From the NCBI RefSeq assembly GCF_017875235.1, contig NZ_JAGGMI010000007.1, positions 124,001-188,000 of the forward strand: 64,000 nucleotides of DNA. Reading direction: 5' to 3'. Source of the DNA: Asticcacaulis solisilvae. GTDB taxonomy: Bacteria; Pseudomonadota; Alphaproteobacteria; Caulobacterales; Caulobacteraceae. The position numbers were made by a program, and so were the translations under genes. Under the pieces are notes generated by a model that did no database searches, was not told the origin of the DNA, and saw nothing but the letters and a program-made list of their open reading frames with translations. Each line of letters starts with the position of its first letter. Within the stretch, counting starts at the first letter, position 1. This document shows positions 56,506 to 64,000 of the stretch, in pieces.

Positions 56506-57315
56506 ATGAGTAACGAAGACGAGGGCGGCGAGGCCAAGGGCGCGCCGGACGCCGAGATTCTTTATGACAAGGCCGGGAATGAAGCGGCGCCGATCGAGGA
56601 AGCGCAGCAAGAGCCCGTGCCAAAGCCGAAGCGTAAAGTTCGCTGGCTGCGGCTGATCGGCCTTGTCATCGTCGGCTTTTTTGCGTTTTCGATCCTGTCC
56701 GTCGCCATCCACCGCTTCGTGCCCGTGCCGGTCACGTTCCTGATGTGGCAACGGCTGGCCGAGGGCAAGGGGCTGGACCATCGCTGGGTGTCGGCCGATG
56801 ATATCAGCCCCTATCTCAAGGCCGCGGTCATCGCCGCCGAGGATGCCAAGTTCTGCACGCACGACGGCTTCGACTACGAGGCCATCGAGAAGGCGCAGAA
56901 GTATAATGCCAGTCACAAGCGCAAGCGTGGCGCTTCGACCATTTCACAGCAGACGGCGAAGAACGTCTTCCTGTGGCCGTCGCGGTCGTGGGTGCGCAAA
57001 GGCTTCGAGGTCTATTACACCTTCCTGATCGAGGTCATGTGGCCGAAGGACCGTATCCTTGAGGTCTATCTCAACAGCGTCGAATGGGGGCCCGGCGTCT
57101 ACGGCGCCGAATCGGCATCGCGCCACTGGTTCGGCAAGAGCGCGAAAAACCTCACGCGCGCAGAGGCTGCACGCCTGGCGGCGATCCTGCCCAGCCCGCT
57201 GAAGTGGAAGGCCGCCAAACCGGGCAAGTACGTCAAGAAGCGGTCCGGCAGCATCCAGTCGCGTGCCCGGGCCGTCGATGCCGGTGGCTATAATGCCTGT
57301 CTGTCGGCGGACTGA
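56506..57315 (+). CDS. mtgA: monofunctional biosynthetic peptidoglycan transglycosylase
   Basis: 269 residues. Acidic N-terminal tail, one membrane helix (about 48-68), then a GT51 domain: AAEDAKFCTHDGFDYEAI with catalytic Glu, KRGASTISQQTAKNVFLW, and EVYLNSVEWGPGVYGAESAS. Polymerises lipid II into glycan strands. Ends with SIQSRARAVDAGGY. Twenty-one bases after the WD40 gene, same strand. Confidence 0.97.
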   Translation: MSNEDEGGEAKGAPDAEILYDKAGNEAAPIEEAQQEPVPKPKRKVRWLRLIGLVIVGFFAFSILSVAIHRFVPVPVTFLMWQRLAEGKGLDHRWVSADDISPYLKAAVIAAEDAKFCTHDGFDYEAIEKAQKYNASHKRKRGASTISQQTAKNVFLWPSRSWVRKGFEVYYTFLIEVMWPKDRILEVYLNSVEWGPGVYGAESASRHWFGKSAKNLTRAEAARLAAILPSPLKWKAAKPGKYVKKRSGSIQSRARAVDAGGYNACLSAD

Positions 57316-57400
57316 TCACGGTGTAAGGACACCAGATTCGGCTTGACGCTTTCGTGAAAATGGCTTTCCCTTGGCTAATCAACCAAGACGGGAGGCTGTT

Positions 57401-57622
57401 ATGAAGCGTGCATTATTATTTTTGAGCGCTGTGACGACGGTTCTGGCTGCGCCGGTTCTGCTTAGCGGCTGCGCTACCACATCCGCAACGGCAAGCGCAG
57501 ACAAGGGAAATCCCGCGCAGATGCTCGGCAGCCAGCAAATGGCGCGTGCGGCCATGGAGCAGCAGCAACGCTCCGTCGAAAAGGCTGGCCGTTCGGCCGG
57601 CCCGGTTTCGCGCAGCAAATAG
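57401..57622 (+). CDS. small lipoprotein
   Basis: 73 residues from ATG 57401 (GGGAGGC upstream). Signal peptide with lipobox LSGC at about 21-24, then a short Gln/Ala/Met-rich tail (QQMARAAMEQQQRSVEKAG). Function unknown. The ATG and first codons (MK..LLLSA..LLxGCATTS) resemble those of the next gene, so both signal peptides may derive from one source. Confidence 0.8.
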   Translation: MKRALLFLSAVTTVLAAPVLLSGCATTSATASADKGNPAQMLGSQQMARAAMEQQQRSVEKAGRSAGPVSRSK

Positions 57623-57735
57623 GGATTTGATCGGGGGTGTGGTGGCGTTTGCCATACACCGTCAAACCCCTTGACGCTCCCTTAGAAATAGCCTTCCCTT
57701 CCCGCCAATTAACCATTGCGGAAATGAGGGCTGTC

Positions 57736-59604
57736 ATGAAGCATCTGTTACTGTCCGCGGCGTGTGTCGCGCTGCTTACCGGCTGTGCGACCACGTCGAA
57801 TACGACGCCTGGGCCGGTGCCGGAAGCGCCCAAGCCTATCGCGCAGGATACGACCCCGCCGGCTCCGGCCAAGCCGACCGCCGCCGAAGCCAAGGCCTAT
57901 GCCGACGACGCCGAAAAGCAGCTGGCGGCCTTGAGCGAAGCCGCCAACCATGCGCAATGGGCGCGGGCGACCTACATCATCCACGACACCGAATGGCTGG
58001 AAACCAAGGCCAATGCGGCCCTGACCGAAGCGACCGTCAAGCTTGCGCTGGGTGCTGCCAGGTTCAACGACGTCGAGGTTGACGCCGACACGCGGCGCAA
58101 GCTCGATTTGCTGCGCCTGTCGCAAGTCCTGCCGGCGGCCGATCGTCCCGGCGCGGCCGAAGAACTGGCGGCACTGACGACCAAGCTCGATTCGACCTAT
58201 TCGACGGGCAAGTTCACCTACAAGCAGAAGACCTATAACCTGACCGAGGCGTCGAACGTCCTGGCGACCAGCCGCGATCCCGTCACGACGCGCGCCATGT
58301 GGGAAGGCTGGATGGGCATCGCCCGCCCAATGAAGTCCGACTACACCAAGCTGATCGCCGCCGCCAATACGGGCTCGCAGGGCCTCGGCTACAAGGACAC
58401 CGGCGCCCTGTGGCGGTCGGGCTATGACATGGCGCCCGACGCCTTTGCCGCCGAAACCGACCGTTTGTGGGGCCAGATCAAGCCTTTCTACGACAACCTG
58501 CACTGCTTCACGCGGCGCAAGCTGAACGAAAAATACGGCGATATGGTCCAGCCCAAGACCGGACCGATCCGCGCCGACCTGCTGGGCAATATGTGGGCCC
58601 AGGACTGGTCGAACATCTATGACGTGGTGGCGCCCAAGACCATCAAGTCGAGCTACAATTTCGACAAGCTGCTGACCAACAAGAAATATACCGAAGTTCA
58701 GATGGTCAAGACGGGCGAGGCTTTTTACACCTCGCTGGGCCTGAAGCCACTGCCGCAGACCTTCTGGGAGCGGTCGCAGATCGTGCGCCCCAAGGACCGT
58801 GAAGTCGTCTGTCACGCCTCGGCCTGGGATGTCGACAACCGCGAGGACCTGCGCATCAAGATGTGCACCCAGGTCAATGCCGAGGACTTCTACACCATCC
58901 ACCACGAGCTGGGTCACAACTACTATCAGTGGGCCTATATGGATCAGCCGTATCTGTTCAAGAACGGTGCCAATGACGGCTTCCACGAAGCGATCGGCGA
59001 TTTCGTCGGCTTAAGCTCGGTGACGCCGACCTATCTCAACCAGATTGGCCTGCTGGACAAGGTGCCGGCCGAGTCCGAGGACATTCCGTTCCTGCTGAAG
59101 ATGGCGCTGCAGAAGGTCGCCTTCCTGCCGTTCGGCATCATGGTCGACCGCTGGCGCTGGGAGGCCTTCTCGGGCCAGATCACCGAGGCGGAGTATAACC
59201 GCCGCTGGTGGGAGCTGATCAACAAGTACCAGGGTCTGATGCCGCCGGGCGAGCGTCCGGCCTCCAGCTTCGATCCGGGCGCCAAGTACCACGTGCCGGC
59301 GTCGGTGCCGTATACGCGCTACTTCCTGGCGCACGTGCTTCAATTCCAGTTCCAGCAGGCGGCGTGCGCGCAGACCGGCTGGAAAGGCCCGCTGCACCGT
59401 TGTTCGATCTACGGCGAAAAGGCTGTCGGCGAGCGTCTGCAGAACATGCTGGAAATGGGCCAGTCGAAACCGTGGCCGGATGCGCTGGAAGCCTTTACGG
59501 GCACGCGCGAAATGGACGCCAAGGCGGTGCTCGACTATTTCGCACCGCTGGATGCATGGCTGCAGGAGCAGAACAAGGGGCAGACCTGCGGCTGGCAGGC
59601 GTAA
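57736..59604 (+). CDS. M2-family (ACE-like) peptidyl-dipeptidase lipoprotein
   Basis: 622 residues from ATG 57736; lipobox LLTGC at residues 13-17. Zinc motif HHELGHNYY (HExxH) and the third ligand in GFHEAIGD, 24 residues later, as in angiotensin-converting enzyme. The fold is all-helical; DREDLRIKMCTQVNAEDF-type segment and the final FLAHVLQFQFQQAAC are family typical. Removes C-terminal dipeptides from peptides at the cell envelope. Chloride-site residues were not checked. Confidence 0.96.
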   Translation: MKHLLLSAACVALLTGCATTSNTTPGPVPEAPKPIAQDTTPPAPAKPTAAEAKAYADDAEKQLAALSEAANHAQWARATYIIHDTEWLETKANAALTEATVKLALGAARFNDVEVDADTRRKLDLLRLSQVLPAADRPGAAEELAALTTKLDSTYSTGKFTYKQKTYNLTEASNVLATSRDPVTTRAMWEGWMGIARPMKSDYTKLIAAANTGSQGLGYKDTGALWRSGYDMAPDAFAAETDRLWGQIKPFYDNLHCFTRRKLNEKYGDMVQPKTGPIRADLLGNMWAQDWSNIYDVVAPKTIKSSYNFDKLLTNKKYTEVQMVKTGEAFYTSLGLKPLPQTFWERSQIVRPKDREVVCHASAWDVDNREDLRIKMCTQVNAEDFYTIHHELGHNYYQWAYMDQPYLFKNGANDGFHEAIGDFVGLSSVTPTYLNQIGLLDKVPAESEDIPFLLKMALQKVAFLPFGIMVDRWRWEAFSGQITEAEYNRRWWELINKYQGLMPPGERPASSFDPGAKYHVPASVPYTRYFLAHVLQFQFQQAACAQTGWKGPLHRCSIYGEKAVGERLQNMLEMGQSKPWPDALEAFTGTREMDAKAVLDYFAPLDAWLQEQNKGQTCGWQA

Positions 59605-59610
59605 GCTGAT

Positions 59611-59656
59611 AACGTCCGGGGTGTGGGGCCGCAGGCCCCATACCCGGACGTTTTTC
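59611..59656. terminator. bidirectional terminator
   Basis: AACGTCCGGGGTGTGGGGCC-GCA-GGCCCCATACCCGGACGTT, about 19 pairs, followed by TTTTTC. It lies between the convergent peptidase and hydrolase genes and shares the GGGGCC-GCA-GGCCCC core with the outer arms of the nested terminators. Confidence 0.9.
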
Positions 59657-60654
59657 TACTTCGCCAACATCTCCGCCACCGTGCTCCCGACCGCCTCAAG
59701 CGCCTTAGGCTCATACACAATGCCCATATGGCCGATGCCGGGCAGGAGCGTCACCGGAATGGCAGAATTCACGCGGCCCAGTTCGGTCGGATAGGTCTCG
59801 GCACGGAACAGTTCGTCATCGCTGCCGATCAGGATGCGGGTCGGGGCCTTGATTGCCGCGACCGCCGGTTCCCATTTGCGCGGCAGGTTGGCTGAGGCCA
59901 GCAGCGCATGGCTGTAGCTGCGCGGGCGCATATTGTTGTCGGTTTCCGGCACGGCCATGGCCAGCACGGTCATGTGGTCGAATGCCGAAATGCTGAAGCT
60001 GTTGAGTATGGTTAAGACCACGATGCGCGGCACGCTGACCGTCGTCCAGCCGCCCTGATTGGGACGATCCATCACCGAACCCGGCGCGATCAGCGGCGCC
60101 AAAGCCAGATAGCTATCGTAATTCTTTGCATAGGCGGGCAGGCTCGCGGTCCTCAGAATGATCGCGCCGCCCATCGAATGGCCGACGAGAAGCCGCTTTT
60201 CACCCGGATGTTCGCGTGCCGCCAGTTCGGCAAAATCCGCCAGGTCGTCTTCATACTGGCCGCGATAGACGACGTCGCCCAGACGGCCTTGCGGTCCCTT
60301 GCTCAGGCCATGACCGCGCATATCGAGCGAATAGACGGTGGCGCCTCGTGCCGAAAGCGTGCTGGCGACGCCGTGCATCGCGACCGTGGTGCCCGAAGAT
60401 CCGTGCACGGCGACCACCACGCCGCCGCCGGGCTTGCCCGGATAGATGCGGTAGGCCAGTTTGGCGCCATCGCGTGCCGTCAGGTACTGGGCCGGTGGCT
60501 GTTGTCTGGCGTAGGCGGCCATCGGATCATTGGCGCTTTCGATGGCGACGATGGGCGGCGGCGACTTGGGAGCGGTGAAGACCAGGACGCCGGCGGCGAT
60601 TGTGGCCATGACGACTGGTGTGATGATCAGGCCGCGAATGATGTGTTTGAGCAT
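59656..60654 (-). CDS. alpha/beta hydrolase (serine lipase/esterase-like)
   Basis: 332 residues from ATG 60654 (GGGGGAAGCCCAT upstream). N-terminal membrane helix (about 7-28), then an alpha/beta-hydrolase fold: HGSSGTTVAMHG (oxyanion region), VGHSMGGAIIL (nucleophile elbow GHSMG), and DELFRAETYP plus GIGHMGI, with His in the last. Resembles monoglyceride lipase-type lysophospholipases. Divergent from the second LytTR gene, so a candidate target. Confidence 0.93.
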   Translation of the reverse strand: MLKHIIRGLIITPVVMATIAAGVLVFTAPKSPPPIVAIESANDPMAAYARQQPPAQYLTARDGAKLAYRIYPGKPGGGVVVAVHGSSGTTVAMHGVASTLSARGATVYSLDMRGHGLSKGPQGRLGDVVYRGQYEDDLADFAELAAREHPGEKRLLVGHSMGGAIILRTASLPAYAKNYDSYLALAPLIAPGSVMDRPNQGGWTTVSVPRIVVLTILNSFSISAFDHMTVLAMAVPETDNNMRPRSYSHALLASANLPRKWEPAVAAIKAPTRILIGSDDELFRAETYPTELGRVNSAIPVTLLPGIGHMGIVYEPKALEAVGSTVAEMLAK

Positions 60655-60726
60655 ATGGGCTTCCCCCGTTTGGTGTGGTTGACCCGTCTTGCCTAGCCGC
60701 CGGCGGCCCGCTAAGTCTGCCGTGTT

Positions 60727-60778
60727 TTCGCCAGTGGCAGGGTTCCTTCGCCAATGGCGCCGCTTATTCGCCAATGGC
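60727..60778 (+). promoter_or_regulatory. three phased direct repeats before the LytTR gene
   Basis: TTCGCCAGTGGC (60727), TTCGCCAATGGC (60747) and TTCGCCAATGGC (60767), 12-base copies with an exact 20-base period. They lie 70-18 bases before the LytTR start and between it and the divergent hydrolase gene. LytTR proteins bind direct repeats about two helical turns apart, so autoregulation fits. Confidence 0.6.
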
Positions 60779-60795
60779 TTTCGTGTGGGGGTGCG

Positions 60796-61569
60796 ATGTC
60801 GTTTTTAACCGAGCGTTCCGCGCCGCTGCTGCGCTGGCAGTCCCTGCTCAGCCTGCCGGTTGCGGGGATCATCATTGGTCTGATCGGCCCGTTCGGCAGC
60901 TATGTCGGCATGACGGTGCTGGAGCGCATTGGCCACTTCGTGCTGTGCGTGACGCTGATCGGCGGCTGTTCGCTGATCGTGTCCTATGACATCGCGCGGC
61001 GGTTCTTCCAGGGCTACTGGCCACTCTGGGCGGGACTTTGCGTCGATCTGGCGCTGGTGCTGCCGGGCGCCGCGGTCGTCTATGGCAGTCTCAGCCTTTT
61101 CGCGCCCGATGTGGTGGCCAATGTCGGGCCCGCCAGTCTGATCTGGCAGAACCTGCTGATGACGTTGATCTTCCGGGTCATCAGCCTGGCGCTGTCGTGG
61201 CAGCGTATTCGCGAAGGCGGTCATGTCGAAACCAAACCTGAAGTCGCCGAAGAGGCCCCCGCCTTTCACGCCCGTCTGCCGCGCGGCCTGCGCAGCCAGC
61301 CGATCCTGGCGCTATCGTCAGAAGACCATTATCTGCGCGTCCATACGCCGAAGGGCGAGGCGCTGATTCTGATGACCATGGCTGAAGCCGTCGCCATGCT
61401 GCCGCACGGCTTTCAGATTCACCGTTCGCACTGGGTGGCGGATACGGCGATCAAGGAGGCCAGGTCCGACAAGGTGGAACTGGTGACGGGTCTCAGCCTG
61501 CCGCTCAGCCGGCATCGCCGCAAGGCGTTCGATGAGTGGCTGGATGCGTTGGCGGTCAGGCCAGCTTGA
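60796..61569 (+). CDS. membrane-bound LytTR transcriptional regulator (second copy)
   Basis: 257 residues from ATG 60796 (GGGGGTGCG upstream). Four membrane helices (about 15-35, 45-65, 72-98, 112-135), then LytTR at about 160-255: ILALSSEDHYLRVHTPKGEALILMTMAEAV (in part), QIHRSHWVADTAI and LPLSRHRRKAFDEWL. Same plan as the 12744 protein, with clear local similarity (SSEDHYLRVHT versus SAEDHYLRVHT). It overlaps the convergent oxygenase gene by 14 bases. Confidence 0.93.
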   Translation: MSFLTERSAPLLRWQSLLSLPVAGIIIGLIGPFGSYVGMTVLERIGHFVLCVTLIGGCSLIVSYDIARRFFQGYWPLWAGLCVDLALVLPGAAVVYGSLSLFAPDVVANVGPASLIWQNLLMTLIFRVISLALSWQRIREGGHVETKPEVAEEAPAFHARLPRGLRSQPILALSSEDHYLRVHTPKGEALILMTMAEAVAMLPHGFQIHRSHWVADTAIKEARSDKVELVTGLSLPLSRHRRKAFDEWLDALAVRPA

Positions 61570-62494
61570 TCTCGCGCAGGCGTTGCTGGAGAAAGTCCTC
61601 GGCCGTGATCGGTTCCGGAAACAGGTTCGGGCGGTCTTCCGCGATGCAGTTCGGCAGGGTCTCGATTACGTAGGGCGGATTGAAGTGCAGGAAGAATGGC
61701 GTCGAATAGCGCGCGAAATCCTTGCGCGCCTCGGCCGGATTGATGACGCGGTGCTGGGTCGACGGCAGGACGCCATTGGTCAGCCGCGACAGCATGTCGC
61801 CGATATTACAGACGATGCAGTTTTCCGGCGGGGTGATCGGCAGCCACTGGCCGTCGCGGTCGAGGATCTGAAGGCCGGGCTCTTCGGCGCCGAGCAGCAG
61901 GGTAATGACATTGATATCGCCGTGGGCGCCGGCGCGGACGGATTCGCCCGCCGACGTCACCGGCGGATAGTGCAGCAGGCGCAGCACCGAATTGCCGAGA
62001 TCGACCTTGTCTTCGAAGAAACCCGGATCGAGCTTGAGATAGAGCGCGATGGCGCGCAGGACCTTTTGGCCCAGCGCGTCGAGGCCTTCATAAAGCGCCA
62101 GAACGCTGTCATGGAAGTCGGCGACCTCGGCCGGCCAGACATTGTCCGGCATATACTGACGATAGGGATGACCCTCCGGCAGTTCGCGGCCCGTGTGCCA
62201 GAATTCCTTCAGGTCATGGTGCGTGTGGCCCTTGGCGGTCTCTATGCCAAACGGCGTATAGCCGCGCGCGCCGCCCTTGCCCTTGACGTGATAGGCGCGT
62301 TTTATCTCTTCCGGCAGGGCGAAGAAGGCCTTGGTGGCGGCAAGCGCCCGGTCGAGCAGCTTTGGGTCGAGGCCATGCCCGCCCAGCACCGCGAAGCCGT
62401 AGCGCTCGAATGCCGCGCCCAGCTGGGCGGAAAAGCCAGCGAAATCCTCGTCGTAGAGGGCAAGCGGAACGGGCGGGATGGCGGAGACGGACAT
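61556..62494 (-). CDS. 2-oxoglutarate/Fe(II)-dependent dioxygenase (isopenicillin N synthase-like)
   Basis: 312 residues from ATG 62494; the longer frame would run into a repeat. DIOX_N part (VPLALYDEDFAGFSAQLGAAFERYGFAVL, in part), catalytic 2OG-FeII_Oxy part with HGDINVITLLLG (His and Asp ligands), QHRVINP (second His) and RYSTPFF (2OG-binding Arg/Ser). Possible hydroxylase or desaturase of unknown substrate; this subgroup is common and not diagnostic of beta-lactam synthesis. Confidence 0.95.
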   Translation of the reverse strand: MSVSAIPPVPLALYDEDFAGFSAQLGAAFERYGFAVLGGHGLDPKLLDRALAATKAFFALPEEIKRAYHVKGKGGARGYTPFGIETAKGHTHHDLKEFWHTGRELPEGHPYRQYMPDNVWPAEVADFHDSVLALYEGLDALGQKVLRAIALYLKLDPGFFEDKVDLGNSVLRLLHYPPVTSAGESVRAGAHGDINVITLLLGAEEPGLQILDRDGQWLPITPPENCIVCNIGDMLSRLTNGVLPSTQHRVINPAEARKDFARYSTPFFLHFNPPYVIETLPNCIAEDRPNLFPEPITAEDFLQQRLREIKLA

Positions 62495-62526
62495 GACAGG
62501 TCCTTGATCATAGAAAACGGAGGTTC

Positions 62527-62638
62527 CGCTTATAGCGATATGTCGAAAAGTGTGCAGCGGTTTTCGACCAAATATCGCGGCAAAGCAAAAACTTAGATCG
62601 GGATGATTTTCTACTTCAAAAATCATTCCGATCTAAAG
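62527..62638 (-). repeat. dispersed hairpin-plus-tail repeat, copy 3
   Basis: Reverse copy of the 6704-6825 element: hairpin arms TTAGATCGG-ATGATTTT / AAAATCAT-CCGATCTAA (62593-62635), tail complement CGCGGCAAAGCAAAAA, and the distal block CGCTTATAGCGATATGTCGAAAAG. It forms the promoter-side boundary of the oxygenase gene and the divergent protease gene. The rest of the spacer to 62833 holds no gene. Confidence 0.8.
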
Positions 62639-62833
62639 CCGCAACCTGGCAAACGCAAGCCGCGGCGACCTGATGCTTTATTATGCCACAGTCACTTAAA
62701 AGCAGCGCTTGAGGGGTGATTTTGTCACAGAACTCCGCTATTAACCAATCCTAAACACGCTTGGCTTCAAAGCGTGGGCATGGGGCACACAGTGTGATCA
62801 CGCACTGAGCCGGGACAGAGTGGGATAGGGTCG

Positions 62834-64000
62834 GTGGCGTCCAAGTCAGGCGCAGGTCGGAATATTGTCAGCGCGCGCATGATCGCGCTTGCGCTTGTCC
62901 TGTGCCTGGGCGTGACCATCGGCGTCGGCCTGAACCATCGCGCCGCCGCTGACGATGCCAAGCCGGCCGCCTCCGCTGCCCCGATCGTCAACCCCGACCT
63001 GCAGCCGGTCAATTCGACCAAGGCGCTTTCCGCGGCCGAGCAATCGGTGGTGCGCGTGCTGGTCGTCTATCGCGGCTATGGCGGCACGCCGCTCGATTCG
63101 GTCGGCATGGGTTCGGGCTTCGTCGTCGCGCCGGGCTATGTCATCACCAACTACCACGTCGTCGAAGTGCCGGCTGAAGCATCCAGCGCCGACGTCTATA
63201 TCGTCCCGCACAAGGATGCCGGCGCTGGCTACCAGCGCGTCGAGCTGGTCAAGACCTGGACCGAGGGCGACCTGGCCCTGCTGAAGGCGGACGGCCTGAA
63301 GATCCCGCCGCTCAAGCTGTTCGCCAAGCCCAACAAGAATGAACGCGTCGTGTCGATGGGCTATCCTGACGCGACCGACCACCTGCTCAACCGCTCGGGC
63401 ACCCAACTGCTGGAACCGAGCGACGCCTATGTGACGCAAGGGTCGATCGCGCTGTTCGCCTCGACCAATCCGGACGGCAGCCGCATCGATACCCTGTTCC
63501 ACACGGCGCCGATCAATCACGGCAATTCCGGCGGGCCGCTGCTCAATGAGTGCGGCCAGGTGGTGGGCGTCAACACTTGGACGGCGCCGTCGACCATGTC
63601 GGCCGGCGGCGACCTCGACATCGCCACGGGCCAGTATGTCGCCACGCGCGTGACCGCACTCCAGACCTTCCTGGCCTCGGCCGCCGTGACGCCGACCATG
63701 GCGTCCAAGCCGTGCTACGCCAAGAGCGAGGATGAGATCGTCAAGGACGATGCGCTGACCAATGCTTTGGCCGCCGCCGCCGAAGCCCAGGCCGCGCGCA
63801 TCGAAGAGCAACGCAAGGCCGAGGCCGACCGCGCCGCCCTGGAACGCTGGCAGCTGGGCACCCTGGTCCTGCTGTCGGTGCTGGTCCTGATCCTGATCGG
63901 GCTGATTATTCGCCGCGAAATGCGCCATCGCCACGAAATCCACATGAAGGAACGCGACGTAGCGCCTACGGCCTTCTCCAACGAGACGGCGCCCAAGGCC
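62834..64000 (+). CDS. membrane-anchored trypsin-like (S1/HtrA-like) serine protease, truncated by the window
   Basis: 389 codons from GTG 62834 to the window edge; ATG 62879 is an alternative start. Signal-anchor helix at about 16-33, then a protease domain with His108 (TNYHVV), Asp146 (TEGDLALL) and Ser232 (INHGNSGGPL). An Ala/Glu/Arg coiled-coil linker precedes a second membrane helix (LGTLVLLSVLVLILIGLII) and a cytoplasmic tail that continues. No PDZ domain before the edge. The two-helix plan suggests a periplasmic protease able to signal inward. Confidence 0.9.
   Translation, partial: MASKSGAGRNIVSARMIALALVLCLGVTIGVGLNHRAAADDAKPAASAAPIVNPDLQPVNSTKALSAAEQSVVRVLVVYRGYGGTPLDSVGMGSGFVVAPGYVITNYHVVEVPAEASSADVYIVPHKDAGAGYQRVELVKTWTEGDLALLKADGLKIPPLKLFAKPNKNERVVSMGYPDATDHLLNRSGTQLLEPSDAYVTQGSIALFASTNPDGSRIDTLFHTAPINHGNSGGPLLNECGQVVGVNTWTAPSTMSAGGDLDIATGQYVATRVTALQTFLASAAVTPTMASKPCYAKSEDEIVKDDALTNALAAAAEAQAARIEEQRKAEADRAALERWQLGTLVLLSVLVLILIGLIIRREMRHRHEIHMKERDVAPTAFSNETAPKA

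Noticed and set aside
55378-56916. 512-codon minus-strand frame across the WD40 and mtgA genes
   Set aside because: Opposite two well-supported genes and begins in a repeat; no recognisable domain.
61556-62494. Isopenicillin N synthase / antibiotic pathway
   Set aside because: No other beta-lactam genes; this oxygenase subgroup is widespread in ordinary genomes.

Overview
The window is about 62-65% G+C chromosomal DNA from an alphaproteobacterium. The lipoprotein-rich gene content, an AtpHAGDC block without adjacent F0 genes, a PriA with the degenerate 'DSWLVEHR...VCHLTGF' zinc region, and the obgE-nadD-rsfS-rlmH-envC-ctpA-rppH order point to Caulobacterales. I would guess Asticcacaulis or a close relative; that genus call is inference, not something the sequence proves.

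Layout. (1) 1-2270: start of creD (cut by the window edge), an unrecognised 481-residue protein and a 2Fe-2S ferredoxin. (2) 2447-26864: a TCA-cycle region with sdhCDAB on the minus strand, then mdh, sucC-sucD, sucA-sucB and lpdA on the plus strand. It is interrupted at 8.2-14.1 kb by an accessory block (two lipoproteins, four START/SRPBCC domains including a GNAT fusion, a VOC protein, a membrane LytTR regulator and a DUF2306 membrane protein) and at 21.5-25.3 kb by a patatin-like lipoprotein, a sterol-desaturase-family protein and two unrecognised envelope proteins. (3) 27.0-32.4 kb: xerC, DUF484 and priA, followed by a ParDE toxin-antitoxin pair with its operator. (4) 32.4-34.6 kb: a coiled-coil hypothetical, a glycolipid-binding-domain protein and TerC. 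(5) 34.9-39.6 kb: atpHAGDC, the F1 part of ATP synthase. (6) 39.8-53.5 kb, nearly all minus strand: rppH, divergent polysaccharide deacetylase, a LuxR/DUF4199 insertion, ctpA, envC, rlmH, rsfS, nadD, obgE, an IS110 element, a GNAT, rpmA and rplU. (7) 53.7-64 kb: a small HTH protein with a palindromic operator, a His-rich CobW/COG0523 GTPase with a WD40 partner, mtgA, a small lipoprotein, an M2 (ACE-like) lipoprotein peptidase, an alpha/beta hydrolase, a second membrane LytTR regulator with three phased direct repeats in front of it, a 2OG-Fe(II) oxygenase and a truncated S1 protease.

The central genes fit together: succinate dehydrogenase, malate dehydrogenase, succinyl-CoA ligase and the 2-oxoglutarate dehydrogenase complex (E1, E2, E3) sit with ATP synthase, so carbon oxidation and energy conservation are clustered.

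Between genes the DNA is rich in structure: a dispersed hairpin-plus-tail repeat (three copies), long GC-rich inverted repeats, and nested inverted repeats that wrap operon terminators at 21.4, 26.9 and 39.7 kb. No CRISPR array, rRNA, tRNA or prophage was found. I did not find a clear-cut undescribed defence or biosynthetic system. The best candidates for new biology are the nested terminators, the hairpin-plus-tail repeat, the LytTR-gene repeats, the micro-ORF after sucA, the IS110 leader RNA and the unrecognised 481-residue protein.
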